The notes beneath the pieces were generated by a model that worked only from the letters and a program-made list of their open reading frames with translations, was not told where the DNA came from and made no database searches. A stretch of DNA of 64,000 nucleotides, taken from positions 84,229 to 148,228 of the forward strand of contig NZ_JAJIUJ010000069.1 of the NCBI RefSeq assembly GCF_020880415.1, given 5' to 3'. Shown in pieces: positions 6,590 to 15,600 of this stretch. This stretch comes from Xanthomonas euvesicatoria pv. euvesicatoria. Its GTDB lineage: Bacteria > Pseudomonadota > Gammaproteobacteria > Xanthomonadales > Xanthomonadaceae. Position 1 is the stretch's first letter. Every line of letters starts with the position of its first letter. The position numbers and the translations under genes were made by a program.

Positions 6590-8258
6590 CTTTGATGGTA
6601 AGCGTTTTCACTTCAGTTTTTGGCAGTAAGCGCGCAGTGAAGTAGCGATCCTCGTAGTAGCGAATCTTGTCGCACTTCACCGGATGCGGGATCCCCTCGT
6701 ACAGGAACACTTCCTTCTCGTTGCCCATGGCCTTGAGCTCCTGGGGCAACATCAGAGCCCGCCGCTCTTCTGACACGCTATGGGTGGTCTCCCGCCCTCG
6801 GGTGACGTTCTTCTTCTTGATGGTGGTGTAACCCAGCATCTCGGAGTAGTCGTTGGCGTCCTGCTGTTCGCGCGGCGCGTAGAGGATCTGCAGGGCGTGG
6901 TTGGTGATGATGGTGCGTGACAGATCTTTGCCGTAGGTTGCGTCCAACTGCGCCATGCTCTGGATGATGGGCAGCAGGCGGATGTTGTAGCCGGCCATGT
7001 AGGCTACCGCGGTCGCGATGATGTCCACCTTGCCGATCGAGGTGAATTCGTCCATCAGCAACAGGCACTGATATTTGAGCTCAGGGTTGGACTTGGGCAG
7101 TTCGCGGGTATTGAGGTTGATGATCTGGCTGAAGAGCAGATTGATGATCAGGCGGCTTTCGGCCAGCTTGTTGGGCTGGATGCCGATGTAGATGGTCATC
7201 TTCTTCTTGCGAAGGTCCGTGAGCAGGAAGTCATCCGCACTGGTGGCGGCGTCCAGCACCGGATTGATCCATGCATTGAGCGGCTCCTTCAAGGTGCCCA
7301 TGATCGAGGCGAAGGTCTCATCCGCCTGGGACAGCAGGTTGGCAAAGGCCGACTTGGCGTTGCTGCTGAGGAACCGCCGCTCGGACAGCGACTTCAGATA
7401 TTTCTTGAGATCGGTACCGTCGCCCGAGGACAGGCGATAAATCCCGCCCAGCGTGGGCGCCCCTGCCCCACCCGGGAAACCGAGCGACAGCTCCTCGTCC
7501 CAGTTCTCGAACAGGTACAGCGCGAATGCCATGAACGCGTTGCGCGCCTGGCTGACCCAGAACTTCTGGTCGTCGGAGCCGTCCGGGTACAGCATCGCCG
7601 CGATGCTCATCAGATCCGAAACGCGGAATGCGGGGTCGTTCGACACATAGGTCAACGGGTTCCAGCGATGCGTGCGACGGTCTTCGGCGAACGGGTTGAA
7701 CAGGAAGACTTCGTGGCCCTGACTGGCGCGCCACCCGCTGGTCAGGTCGAAGTTCTCCTGCTTGATGTCCAGGACGACGATCGACTCTTGATACTCCAAA
7801 AGGTTCGGGATCACGACACCGACACCCTTGCCCGAGCGCGTCGGCGCAGCAAGAATCACGAATTGCTGGCCGCTCAGTCGCACCAGCTTGCCATTGAACT
7901 TGCCGACGACAATGCCGTTTCCGGCGGGCTTGAACAGCCCATGCTTGGAGAGGTCGGCGGCGCCAGCGAAGCGCGCGTCACCGTGCAGGGCGCGCGCCTT
8001 GGGCTTGACGATGAGCACAACGGCAATCGCCCAGACCAGCACCGGCAGGCCAAATCCAAGCGCGCCCGCAATCTTGATCTTGGTCGCGTAAGGCGCCACT
8101 TGGGGCAACCCAAGCGCGCTGAAATAGCGGTAGTAGGTGTCCCACCCGTACAGACCGGTGTCGAGCCGCAGCAACAGCAGGGTGAGATAGCCAGACAGGC
8201 AGTATCCGACTAGCACCGCCACCAGCGTGGCAATTGCGATGATTTTGGGTTTGGACAT
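6585..8258 (-). CDS. virD4: T4SS coupling protein ATPase VirD4
   Basis: Inner-membrane coupling protein (557 aa) that recruits T4SS substrates. In X-T4SSs it recognises the conserved C-terminal domain of antibacterial effectors. Two N-terminal transmembrane helices lie at about residues 5-30 and 62-85. Walker A is APTRSGKG (138-145), Walker B is LLLMDEFTSIG (about 405), and the helical all-alpha domain is between them. Start ATG with AAGGAGA upstream. GC is about 60% in its middle, unlike most of the virB genes. It is followed at once by the virB7 promoter region, so it probably forms a separate transcript with the 80-aa gene upstream. Confidence 0.95.
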   Translation of the reverse strand: MSKPKIIAIATLVAVLVGYCLSGYLTLLLLRLDTGLYGWDTYYRYFSALGLPQVAPYATKIKIAGALGFGLPVLVWAIAVVLIVKPKARALHGDARFAGAADLSKHGLFKPAGNGIVVGKFNGKLVRLSGQQFVILAAPTRSGKGVGVVIPNLLEYQESIVVLDIKQENFDLTSGWRASQGHEVFLFNPFAEDRRTHRWNPLTYVSNDPAFRVSDLMSIAAMLYPDGSDDQKFWVSQARNAFMAFALYLFENWDEELSLGFPGGAGAPTLGGIYRLSSGDGTDLKKYLKSLSERRFLSSNAKSAFANLLSQADETFASIMGTLKEPLNAWINPVLDAATSADDFLLTDLRKKKMTIYIGIQPNKLAESRLIINLLFSQIINLNTRELPKSNPELKYQCLLLMDEFTSIGKVDIIATAVAYMAGYNIRLLPIIQSMAQLDATYGKDLSRTIITNHALQILYAPREQQDANDYSEMLGYTTIKKKNVTRGRETTHSVSEERRALMLPQELKAMGNEKEVFLYEGIPHPVKCDKIRYYEDRYFTARLLPKTEVKTLTIKV

Positions 8259-8294
8259 GCGCCCTTCTCCTTAGGCTTGCATCACGATGGCGGG

Positions 8295-8537
8295 CTAGCG
8301 ACGCACGACCGGCTTATGGTCGACAAGCTCGGACTTGCGTCCGCCGCTCTCGCTCTCCACCAGCGAATCGATCCAGACCTTGGCCTGGTCCAGAGACAAA
8401 TCCGGCGTGATCCGCGTACCCGCATCGGTCACGACGGCGTATGCCACGACCGCGTCGGGTGCATACACCTCGTCACGCGTAATCGCCACAACACGATATC
8501 CGCCCCTGGTCAGCACGGTGTGCTGATATTCGTCCAT
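8295..8537 (-). CDS. Conserved-looking hypothetical protein upstream of virD4
   Basis: 80-aa soluble protein of unknown function (MDEYQHTVLTRGGYRVVAI, then SLDQAKVWIDSLVES). It has no signal peptide or transmembrane segment. Predicted beta strands followed by an amphipathic helix suggest a small alpha/beta fold. A good Shine-Dalgarno (AAGGAAGG) precedes the ATG, and only 36 nt separate it from virD4, so they are probably co-transcribed. I do not recognise the family. A T4SS accessory role is only a positional suggestion. Confidence 0.6.
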   Translation of the reverse strand: MDEYQHTVLTRGGYRVVAITRDEVYAPDAVVAYAVVTDAGTRITPDLSLDQAKVWIDSLVESESGGRKSELVDHKPVVRR

Positions 8538-9120
8538 CGCCAGCCTTCCTTTCCGTCAGCGCGGTGGCGATGCTAAAGCAAGACGTGTGACGGTGAAAGC
8601 GGTATCGGCTAACCGGGCGGCGGTGGGCCGCGCTAACCCGCAAAACAGCCGCACTGAACACTTATTTCCGACACTCGAGGCACTTTCGGTGCGCTTGGGA
8701 GGAAGAGAGCGGCATTGGGAGTTCGTCCATCTGGGGGGGCGATACGCCCATGGCATCGCGCATCGTCCGAAACGGGCAGATCAGACAAATGGCGCGGCAC
8801 GATTCCGCATCGCCGCGCACCTGGCTGGGGACGTTTTGACCGAAGACAGCCAACATCCATATGCGAGCGACATGCTTCAACATTGCCAATCGACACGCAA
8901 CGCGCAGCGCAGGCAGGCAGGCAGGCAGACAGGCAGACAGGCAGACAGGCAGACAGGCAGAGATGAAAGCACAGGAAGGCCGTGATTCCAGTAACACAGA
9001 CCCGAACTGACACATGCCAAAGCTGCAAGAGCTTTTGCGTGGGGTCGCTTTGGGGGTCAATGGCAGACGTCGCTGCCGATCTTGAAACCACTCAAGCCTC
9101 TGTACCGTCTGGACTTAGAG
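8538..9120. other. Intergenic region with a tetranucleotide repeat, no credible gene
   Basis: 583 bp between the virD4 operon and tRNA-Val. Open frames exist on both strands but they run through the repeat, have no recognisable protein signature and overlap each other. Apart from the repeat at 8911-8958 I see no terminator or promoter that I can support. It may be a decayed gene or an old insertion junction. Confidence 0.5.
8911..8958. repeat. Twelve-unit tetranucleotide microsatellite (AGGC/AGAC)
   Basis: Four AGGC units followed by four AGAC-AGGC dimers, 48 bp without interruption, then AGAG. Tetranucleotide tracts of this length are prone to slipped-strand changes in copy number. It is outside any gene I can support, but lies in frames open on both strands, so phase-variable expression of an unrecognised small ORF cannot be excluded. 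Confidence 0.9.
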
Positions 9121-9196
9121 TGGTGGGCGGTACAGGGTTCGAACCTGTGACCCCTACCATGTCAAGGTAGTGCTCTACCGCTGAGCTAACCGCCCG
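9121..9196 (-). tRNA. tRNA-Val (anticodon GAC)
   Basis: A 76-nt cloverleaf on the minus strand: acceptor GGGCGGT, D-arm GCTCAGCGGTAGAGC, anticodon stem CTACC with loop TTGACAT, T-arm with GGTTCGAACCC, and encoded ACCA end. Anticodon GAC reads GUC/GUU valine codons. It follows its own promoter and precedes the repeat-containing intergenic region. Confidence 0.97.
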
Positions 9197-9232
9197 AATC
9201 CTGCGTCAGCATTGCGCTGTGCAGGGCGCGCA

Positions 9233-9261
9233 TTCTAGCGCAGGGTTTTACCGACCACAAG
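9233..9261 (-). promoter_or_regulatory. Promoter of tRNA-Val
   Basis: Minus-strand -35 TTGTGG (9261-9256), 17-nt spacer, -10 TAGAAT (9238-9233), about 37 nt before the mature tRNA 5' end. The downstream GCGCGCC stretch fits a GC-rich stable-RNA discriminator. Confidence 0.6.
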
Positions 9262-9293
9262 TCCTATCGTGTCTGCAGGGCGAGTCACCCGCC

Positions 9294-11315
9294 CTATCCC
9301 AAGCTGGCAGCCTTCAACTTCTGGATCTGGTCGCGAATCTGGGCTGCGGCCTCGAACTCCAGATCCTTGGCGTGCTGGTACATCTTCTGTTCCAGACTCT
9401 TGAGCTTGCCAGCGATTTCCGCAGGCTTCATGGCACGGTAATCGGGCGTCTCCTCTGCAACCTGGCGCGATTTCGAACGGCCCTTGCCCGACTTCTTCTC
9501 GGCCGCATCGTCGCGCGCGCCTTCCATGATGTCGGCGATCGGCCGCTCAACGGATTTCGGCGTGATGCCATGCTCCAGGTTGTACTCGACCTGCTTCTCG
9601 CGGCGACGATCGGTCTCGTCGATTGCCGCCTGCATCGAGCGCGTTATCTTGTCGGCGTACAAAATGGCCTTGCCGCGCAGATTGCGTGCTGCACGGCCAA
9701 TGGTCTGAATCAGCGATCCGGTCGATCGCAGGAAGCCCTCCTTGTCGGCATCCAGGATGGCCACCAGCGAGACTTCCGGCATGTCCAAACCCTCGCGCAG
9801 CAGGTTGATGCCCACGAGCACATCGAACTTGCCCAGGCGCAGGTCGCGGATGATCTCCACGCGCTCGACGGTGTCGATATCCGAGTGCAGGTAGCGCACC
9901 CGAATCCCGTGCTCGCCCAGATACTCGGTGAGATTCTCGGCCATGCGCTTGGTCAACGTGGTCACCAACACGCGATCGCCGAGCTTGATGCGCTCGTGAA
10001 CCTCGGACATGAGGTCGTCGACCTGCGTACCAACCGGACGGATCTCCACCACCGGGTCGATCAGACCGGTTGGGCGCACCACCAGCTCCGTGACTTCGCC
10101 GGCAGACTCGCGCACCTCATAAGGCCCCGGCGTTGCCGAGACATAGATGCTGCGTGGCGAACGCGCCTCCCACTCTTCGAAACGCAAGGGGCGGTTGTCC
10201 AAGGCAGACGGCAATCGAAAACCGAACTCCACCAGCGTTTCCTTGCGCGAACGGTCGCCCTTGTACATCGCGCCGATCTGCGGAATGGTCACATGCGACT
10301 CATCGATGACCAGCAGCGCGTCCGGCGGCAGGTAGTCGAACAGGGTCGGCGGCGGCTCGCCGGGCGCCTTGCCGGTGAGATGACGCGAGTAGTTTTCGAT
10401 ACCGTTGCAAAAACCCACCTCGGCCATCATTTCCAGGTCGAATTGCGTGCGCTGCGCCAGACGTTGCGCCTCGACCAGCTTGTTCTGCGCATAGAGCTGC
10501 TCCAGGCGTTCTTTCAGCTCTTCCTTGATGGTGTCCACCGCACTCAACGTGCGCTCACGCGTCGTGGCGTAATGGGTCTTCGGGTACACGGTGTAGCGCT
10601 GCAACTTGCGCAAGGTTTCGCCAGTGAGTGGATCGAACAAGGTCAGCTGCTCGATGTCGCCATCGAACAACTCGATGCGCAAGGCTTCGGTATCCGACTC
10701 GGCCGGGAACACATCCAACACCTCGCCGCGCACGCGAAAGGCACCGCGCGTCAGTTCGAACTCGTTGCGGGTGTATTGCAGATCGGTGAGATGGCGGATC
10801 AACTGGCGCTGATCGATGTGCTCCCCAACCGACAGGATCAGGCGCAGCGATAGATAGTCCTCCGGCGCGCCGAGGCCGTAGATTGCCGACACCGTCGCCA
10901 CCACCAGCGAATCGCGCCGAGACAGCAAGGTCTTGGTCGCCGACAAGCGCATCTGCTCGATGTGTTCATTGATCGAACTGTCCTTCTCGATGAAGGTGTC
11001 CGACGACGGCACATAGGCCTCCGGCTGGTAGTAGTCGTAGTAGCTGACGAAGTACTCGACCGCGTTATGCGGGAAGAACGACTTGAACTCGCCGTACAGC
11101 TGCGCCGCCAACGTCTTGTTCGGCGCCATCACCAGCGTCGGCTTCTGCACCTGCTGGACCACATTGGCAATGGTGTAGGTTTTGCCCGAGCCCGTTACAC
11201 CCAACAAGGTCTGCTTGGCCAGCCCAGCCTCGAAGTTGGCCACCAACTTGTCGATGGCCGCAGGCTGGTCGCCCGCTGGCGAGTAAGGGGATACGAGCTG
11301 AAAACGGTCGGTCAT
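9294..11315 (-). CDS. uvrB: Excinuclease ABC subunit B
   Basis: DNA-damage-recognition helicase-like subunit of UvrABC nucleotide excision repair. From ATG at 11315 the product is 673 aa, the E. coli length. Walker A is [10 protein letters not shown] (residues 39-48). The damage-verification beta-hairpin region is [15 protein letters not shown], with DESH box [10 protein letters not shown], motif [11 protein letters not shown], and a C-terminal UVR domain ([24 protein letters not shown]). An in-frame upstream start at 11387 would add 24 unlikely residues. No LexA box is evident to me. The gene is transcribed away from the pseudopilin at 11456. Confidence 0.97.
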   Translation of the reverse strand: MTDRFQLVSPYSPAGDQPAAIDKLVANFEAGLAKQTLLGVTGSGKTYTIANVVQQVQKPTLVMAPNKTLAAQLYGEFKSFFPHNAVEYFVSYYDYYQPEAYVPSSDTFIEKDSSINEHIEQMRLSATKTLLSRRDSLVVATVSAIYGLGAPEDYLSLRLILSVGEHIDQRQLIRHLTDLQYTRNEFELTRGAFRVRGEVLDVFPAESDTEALRIELFDGDIEQLTLFDPLTGETLRKLQRYTVYPKTHYATTRERTLSAVDTIKEELKERLEQLYAQNKLVEAQRLAQRTQFDLEMMAEVGFCNGIENYSRHLTGKAPGEPPPTLFDYLPPDALLVIDESHVTIPQIGAMYKGDRSRKETLVEFGFRLPSALDNRPLRFEEWEARSPRSIYVSATPGPYEVRESAGEVTELVVRPTGLIDPVVEIRPVGTQVDDLMSEVHERIKLGDRVLVTTLTKRMAENLTEYLGEHGIRVRYLHSDIDTVERVEIIRDLRLGKFDVLVGINLLREGLDMPEVSLVAILDADKEGFLRSTGSLIQTIGRAARNLRGKAILYADKITRSMQAAIDETDRRREKQVEYNLEHGITPKSVERPIADIMEGARDDAAEKKSGKGRSKSRQVAEETPDYRAMKPAEIAGKLKSLEQKMYQHAKDLEFEAAAQIRDQIQKLKAASLG

Positions 11316-11455
11316 GGAGCGGATCTCGGGGGGAGGCTGCACGAATTTACGGAGGCCAGCATCGGTAGAACCCTGACAGCTACGCAAGGAAAGGCAGGGT
11401 TACCTGGCAAGCAACCAATGTTGAGACTGCTTGCTCCACTTCAAGGAGACGCGCA

Positions 11456-11998
11456 ATGGACGCAGCAGGCTATTCGAGCGCGAGAGGGTACACCGCAGTC
11501 CAGTTGCTCATCGTGATGGCGATCATCGGAATCGGCGCAGCCATCGGCATGCCCAGCTTCAAAAGCCTCATCGAGTGGCAGCGAGCGACCACGCGCGTGC
11601 ACCTGCTAACTGCGCACCTTGCAATGGCCAGAAGCCTTGCCGTCACCCAAGGCGGGCCTGTCAGCCTTTGCCCCTCCATGGATGGCACACGTTGCCGAAC
11701 AGATCGCATCTGGAGCCAGGGATGGATTCTCTTTAAGGATCCAGGGCGCGATGGGCAGCCGCCAAACGCTGCATCCGTGGTCCGAGTGGAGCAAGACTCC
11801 GCCACCGGCGGCATCGATATCGTCAGCACAGCTGGACGATCAATCGTTCGCTTCCTGCCGAACGGCCGCAGCAGCGGCACGAACATCACCATCAGCCTCT
11901 GCAGCAACGCTAGGCGACTCGCTGACGTGGTGGTCAACAACTCCGGAAGAGCACGCACTGTGCGCTACACCAGCCCTACCAGCTGCGCAGCCCGATGA
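11456..11998 (+). CDS. FimT/GspH-like type IV pseudopilin with Gln at mature position 5
   Basis: 180-aa prepilin-like protein: leader MDAAGYSSARG, then YTAVQLLIVMAIIGIGAAIG, the prepilin peptidase site and hydrophobic helix. The C-terminal GspH/FimT-type domain has Cys pairs (LCPSMDGTRC, SLCSNARR). The invariant mature Glu5 is replaced by Gln, and position 1 is Tyr rather than Phe. Strong Shine-Dalgarno AAGGAGA. It is alone on the plus strand, facing away from uvrB and ending at a bidirectional terminator, near but not in the pilus operon at 12.2-19.1 kb. It may be a paralogue of the fimT gene at 18.5 kb. Confidence 0.85.
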   Translation: MDAAGYSSARGYTAVQLLIVMAIIGIGAAIGMPSFKSLIEWQRATTRVHLLTAHLAMARSLAVTQGGPVSLCPSMDGTRCRTDRIWSQGWILFKDPGRDGQPPNAASVVRVEQDSATGGIDIVSTAGRSIVRFLPNGRSSGTNITISLCSNARRLADVVVNNSGRARTVRYTSPTSCAAR

Positions 11999-12008
11999 CC
12001 AGGCAAAC

Positions 12009-12036
12009 AAAAAGCCGCGACACGTCGCGGCTTTTT
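12009..12036. terminator. Bidirectional Rho-independent terminator
   Basis: AAAAAGCCGCGAC and GTCGCGGCTTTTT form a strong GC stem with A/T runs on both sides. On the plus strand it ends the pseudopilin gene; on the minus strand it ends tRNA-Asn. Confidence 0.9.
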
Positions 12037-12044
12037 GAACATCT

Positions 12045-12121
12045 TGGCGCCCGAAGTTGGACTCGAACCAACGACCCCCTGATTAACAGTCAAGTGCTCT
12101 AACCGGCTGAGCTATTCGGGC
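12045..12121 (-). tRNA. tRNA-Asn (anticodon GTT)
   Basis: A 77-nt cloverleaf on the minus strand: acceptor GCCCGAA/TTCGGGC, D-arm GCTCAGCCGGTTAGAGC, anticodon loop CTGTTAA, T-loop GGTTCGAGTCC, encoded GCCA end. The anticodon GTT gives asparagine. Confidence 0.97.
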
Positions 12122-12130
12122 GGGGTGGGC

Positions 12131-12158
12131 ATTGTAGCAAGATTCTGAGGCAATGCAA
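12131..12158 (-). promoter_or_regulatory. Promoter of tRNA-Asn
   Basis: Minus-strand -35 TTGCAT (12158-12153), 16-nt spacer, -10 TACAAT (12136-12131), about 10 nt before the mature tRNA. It lies in the gap after pilE, where no pilE terminator is visible, so readthrough from the pilus operon is also possible. Confidence 0.65.
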
Positions 12159-12181
12159 CACCTCAAGACTTTTTTCATCCG

Positions 12182-12625
12182 CTACCAGCAATCTGACTGG
12201 AGCCCCTTTGAATTGGTCTTACGAGAGGCCTGATCGATACTCAAGGTTCCGCACTTGTCCGCGACCTGAGCAGCGCCCGGCGTTGCTGTGATGACATATC
12301 CCGACTGCGTCTGCTGTGACAGGGCAAGACTGTAAGCCGCGGTTCCCCCCTCGCGTGGTGACACCGTCGATGGCAAACTGAAACCAATGTAAGTGTTCTG
12401 CACTGTGTGAAATCGCTCCGCTAGCTGGCCATATTCGACCAAATCAACTTTTGCCTGCGCGCGCCTCGACTTCCGTACGTGTTCGGTATAGCTCGGATAC
12501 GCGATCGCAGACAAGATCGCAACCACGGCAACGACAATCATCAGCTCAATTAGCGTAAACCCACGCATCTGCGCCACAGTGCGAGTCATCGCTCTTGCAC
12601 GAGAGTGTTCGAATAGCATCGTCAC
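12182..12625 (-). CDS. pilE: Type IV minor pilin PilE
   Basis: Type IV pilin-like protein. The prepilin peptidase site MRG/FTLIELMIVVAVVAILSAIAYPSY has canonical Phe1 and Glu5, and a C-terminal Cys pair (DKCGTLSID, then QSDCW) gives the D-region disulfide. I chose the GTG at 12625 because it overlaps the pilY1 stop as GTGA and has GGAGG 8 nt upstream. This gives a 22-residue leader; ATG at 12589 (short leader MTRTVAQMRG) is an alternative. It is the last gene of the minor-pilin operon and probably primes the pilus tip with PilVWX and FimT. Confidence 0.92.
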   Translation of the reverse strand: MTMLFEHSRARAMTRTVAQMRGFTLIELMIVVAVVAILSAIAYPSYTEHVRKSRRAQAKVDLVEYGQLAERFHTVQNTYIGFSLPSTVSPREGGTAAYSLALSQQTQSGYVITATPGAAQVADKCGTLSIDQASRKTNSKGLQSDCW

Positions 12626-15600
12626 TGAATTTGCCTCCACGACTGTCTTCCGCAGGGATAAGGAACATACATCGGCTGCGCGCCCGCCACACTGATCACC
12701 ATCCAGCAAGAGCTACCACCGGGTGGCAGAGACCCGCCCGTTTCGGAGGGAGTCAAGCGTGGAATCGCTGAAACACCCACGTCTTTCACGGGTGTCGTCC
12801 CCTGCGTGGTCAATGACGTCGCCGCAGTCCCGGAAGCAAAAGCTGCCCCTGAGGGAGAGCCGTTTCTTGCAACATCCAGCGCCGCACCACCTGTGCGGGT
12901 GTTCAGCCCAAACAGCCAGTTGCTCCCCTGGGATGCACAGCCCACACTGTTGGGATTGGGGACATAAGTGGGTATGAAAACGATACCCGACGCGACACTA
13001 GGATTCCCCACCATACGCTCGCCAGCCGGTAGATCCACATACCACCCCTGCCCGCCTGCCACACTGGAGCCCATAACCAGACTGCGAGATGTACCAGAAG
13101 TGGCGATCGAATTGGCCTGAAGGTTCGAACGCGTAATCGTGCTGGTGACGCTCCCCGCAGCGACGTCGTTGATGCCGTACAGGGACTGGATCGCTGTATC
13201 GAACGGGTCGTTCCGGAAAGAGAAGCTGCCAGTACCGAAGAACAACGTCACACCACCATTTTCACCGGCACTGGCCACCAGGCCACCCGTGATCGGCTGC
13301 CGGTATGTCGCGCTATTCTCCACAGACGTACGACTGGTGAATAGCGGGACCGTAAGCGCAGTCGTGGTGTTGCGCAAATCGAATTTCCAAATAGCTCCCT
13401 TTTGATCGGCAGCATAGACAGTATCTGCGTAGCCATCACGCACCCTTTCCGACTGGCCCGTGCCGCCCCACCGATCAACAACCACGATATTGCCCAAACC
13501 GTTGCTACCGGAGATAGTACTGCCGCTCTCGGCAGCTTCGATCATCGTTACGGTGGGCGTACCCGCCTTGATATCTACAAGAAACAGGACAGCTTTCCCG
13601 CTAGCGCTGTTGTAGCCGTTGCCGAAGACCGCCTTCCAGGTCACCGTACCATTCGAACTCAACACCGGCACGATGACTGGCTTGCCGAGCACAAATCCGA
13701 TATTGGCACGTATCGCAGCAGACAATGAGCTGTCGAGATCGCTGATCTCCCAAAGCCGGCTGGCCGCAGTCACACTGGTAGGCGTCGTAACGTCCATCGC
13801 AAAAACGCTTCGGCCGCCAGCGCCAGCAGTGCCGACTAGACTGGTCTTCCATGCGCCGCCGTAGTACGTGTCGGATATGGCCAAGGGCCCATCGACATAG
13901 TAGCGATGACCGAATTTCTGATCGCTTTGATTGGCCGGGTCATATGGCAAGAGCAGATTACCCATATGGCCCAGTGCGGTCGACGGGATATATGCGAAAC
14001 GCTCGACCCCGCCGTTGGAGGCCATAACGCCATCGCCATTCATACCACCGTCAAAGCCATGCAGCATTCCATCATTGGCCCCCACATAGACCATATAGTT
14101 ACGGCCGGCCTTTTTCGTATTCAAATAGGCCTGATAGGTAGCCCCCGGGTTGCCCGGCAGACTGCCGTAACCATAATCATCCAGTGGAGAACTGATCACA
14201 GGAGTCGAGTTGACGATGTCGCCCAGAACGGTCGTTCGGTCACGCAAGCGACCTCCGCTTCGCACTTCTCCAGACGCGTCCCCGCGCAGATAAGCGGTCG
14301 CCGTGGCCGCATTCGCCCCAAGAGTTGCAAGATCCAAAGCAGTGCACAAGGACATACCCGGGTAAAGCGCAGTCGACTTGGTGCACAGATCCGACAAAGA
14401 GATATTCGTCTCGTTGAACGCTGAAACCACCCCGGCCTTGCTCACCAACACATTACGAGCCGCCGCGGACGGCATGCGCGCACTAGCTTCCCATGCAGCA
14501 GTGCTGACCGCCACGCGGGTCTGCGGGTTGACCGAGACAGTGTATCCGGTGAGCCGCCCAAACCAGTCAGTGCCCTCATTTGCAATTTCATAGTTTGGGG
14601 CAACCGAGAAGGATCCTACGCCGATACGGGCACCACTTTGAGCCAGCGTACCTGAAGGCGAAGAACCCGCCGTCACCGAGGAAAGTACACGTCGCATTGC
14701 TTGAGTGATTTCAGCCGGCGTCCGGGCATTGATGTACTGCCCACGCGTGTTCGTAGCCGCATGCCAGATATCGTCGACAGTACTTCTCTCATCGTTCTCG
14801 CGCGGCGGCCAGTTTTGATAAATCGCCGGTGTCGTGTACGCGTCTTGTACAACATCTGGATTGAAAAGATTACCGCGCGCACCTAGCGTGATGCCATAGA
14901 AGTTAACATGCAGATTCTTCTGACAATCCAGTCTGACACTTGCATTAGCGGTGTTGCATGAGCTTGGAACGGGCACCAAACCAGATGGCATATCCGCTCG
15001 AATGGGAGAACCACCATTGATATTATTATAATACTTGGCAGCAATGTCGCCCATGGTGTTGTCATAGGTGTCGGCAAAAGGAATCCCCATATTCCCGTCG
15101 CCGCTCGCGTTACTTACGGATGGGCCATCCTGGTTACTGTATCCATCCGTAAACAGCATGACCGCATTTTTTTGACATGCCAACTGGACAGGAGCTGCAC
15201 TATCGGTCCGCTGAAACTGGATACCAGCCGCGTTGACTGCCTGCCGATTCGGCGTGCCGCCACTAGCGGGCAAGGCCAGAATCGAATTATACAGGGCCGT
15301 TTTCTCGCTTTGCGTACCCATGTTGCGCATGGGCAATTTTTCATTGACCGAGTCGTAACTTGCGTTCTGGTTGATCCTGAAAAAACCAACCCGCATATTA
15401 TTGACGTTAGCCAACGACCTAGTCATGCCGGCAATGATGGCTCGGTTTCGATTTCCATAGAATGAAAACCAATTTGCAAAGTTCTGAAGGGCATCAGTAT
15501 TTGCCGCCTTTATTGTGTACTTCCACATATCGCAGCCGGTACCACATACATTGCGTACCCGATCGCGCTGGACCGCATCGTAAGCGGCGGCGCCAGCGAG

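Noticed and set aside
8587..8985. Possible repeat-encoded proteins (GRQADRQTG on plus; CLPVCLSACLP on minus)
   Set aside because: The frames cross a tetranucleotide tract and are open on both strands because repeats of this kind lack stops; no supporting start or family.
9219..10853. 544-codon open frame on the plus strand opposite uvrB
   Set aside because: It is antisense to a well-conserved gene, has His/Arg/Gln-rich shadow composition and no protein signature.
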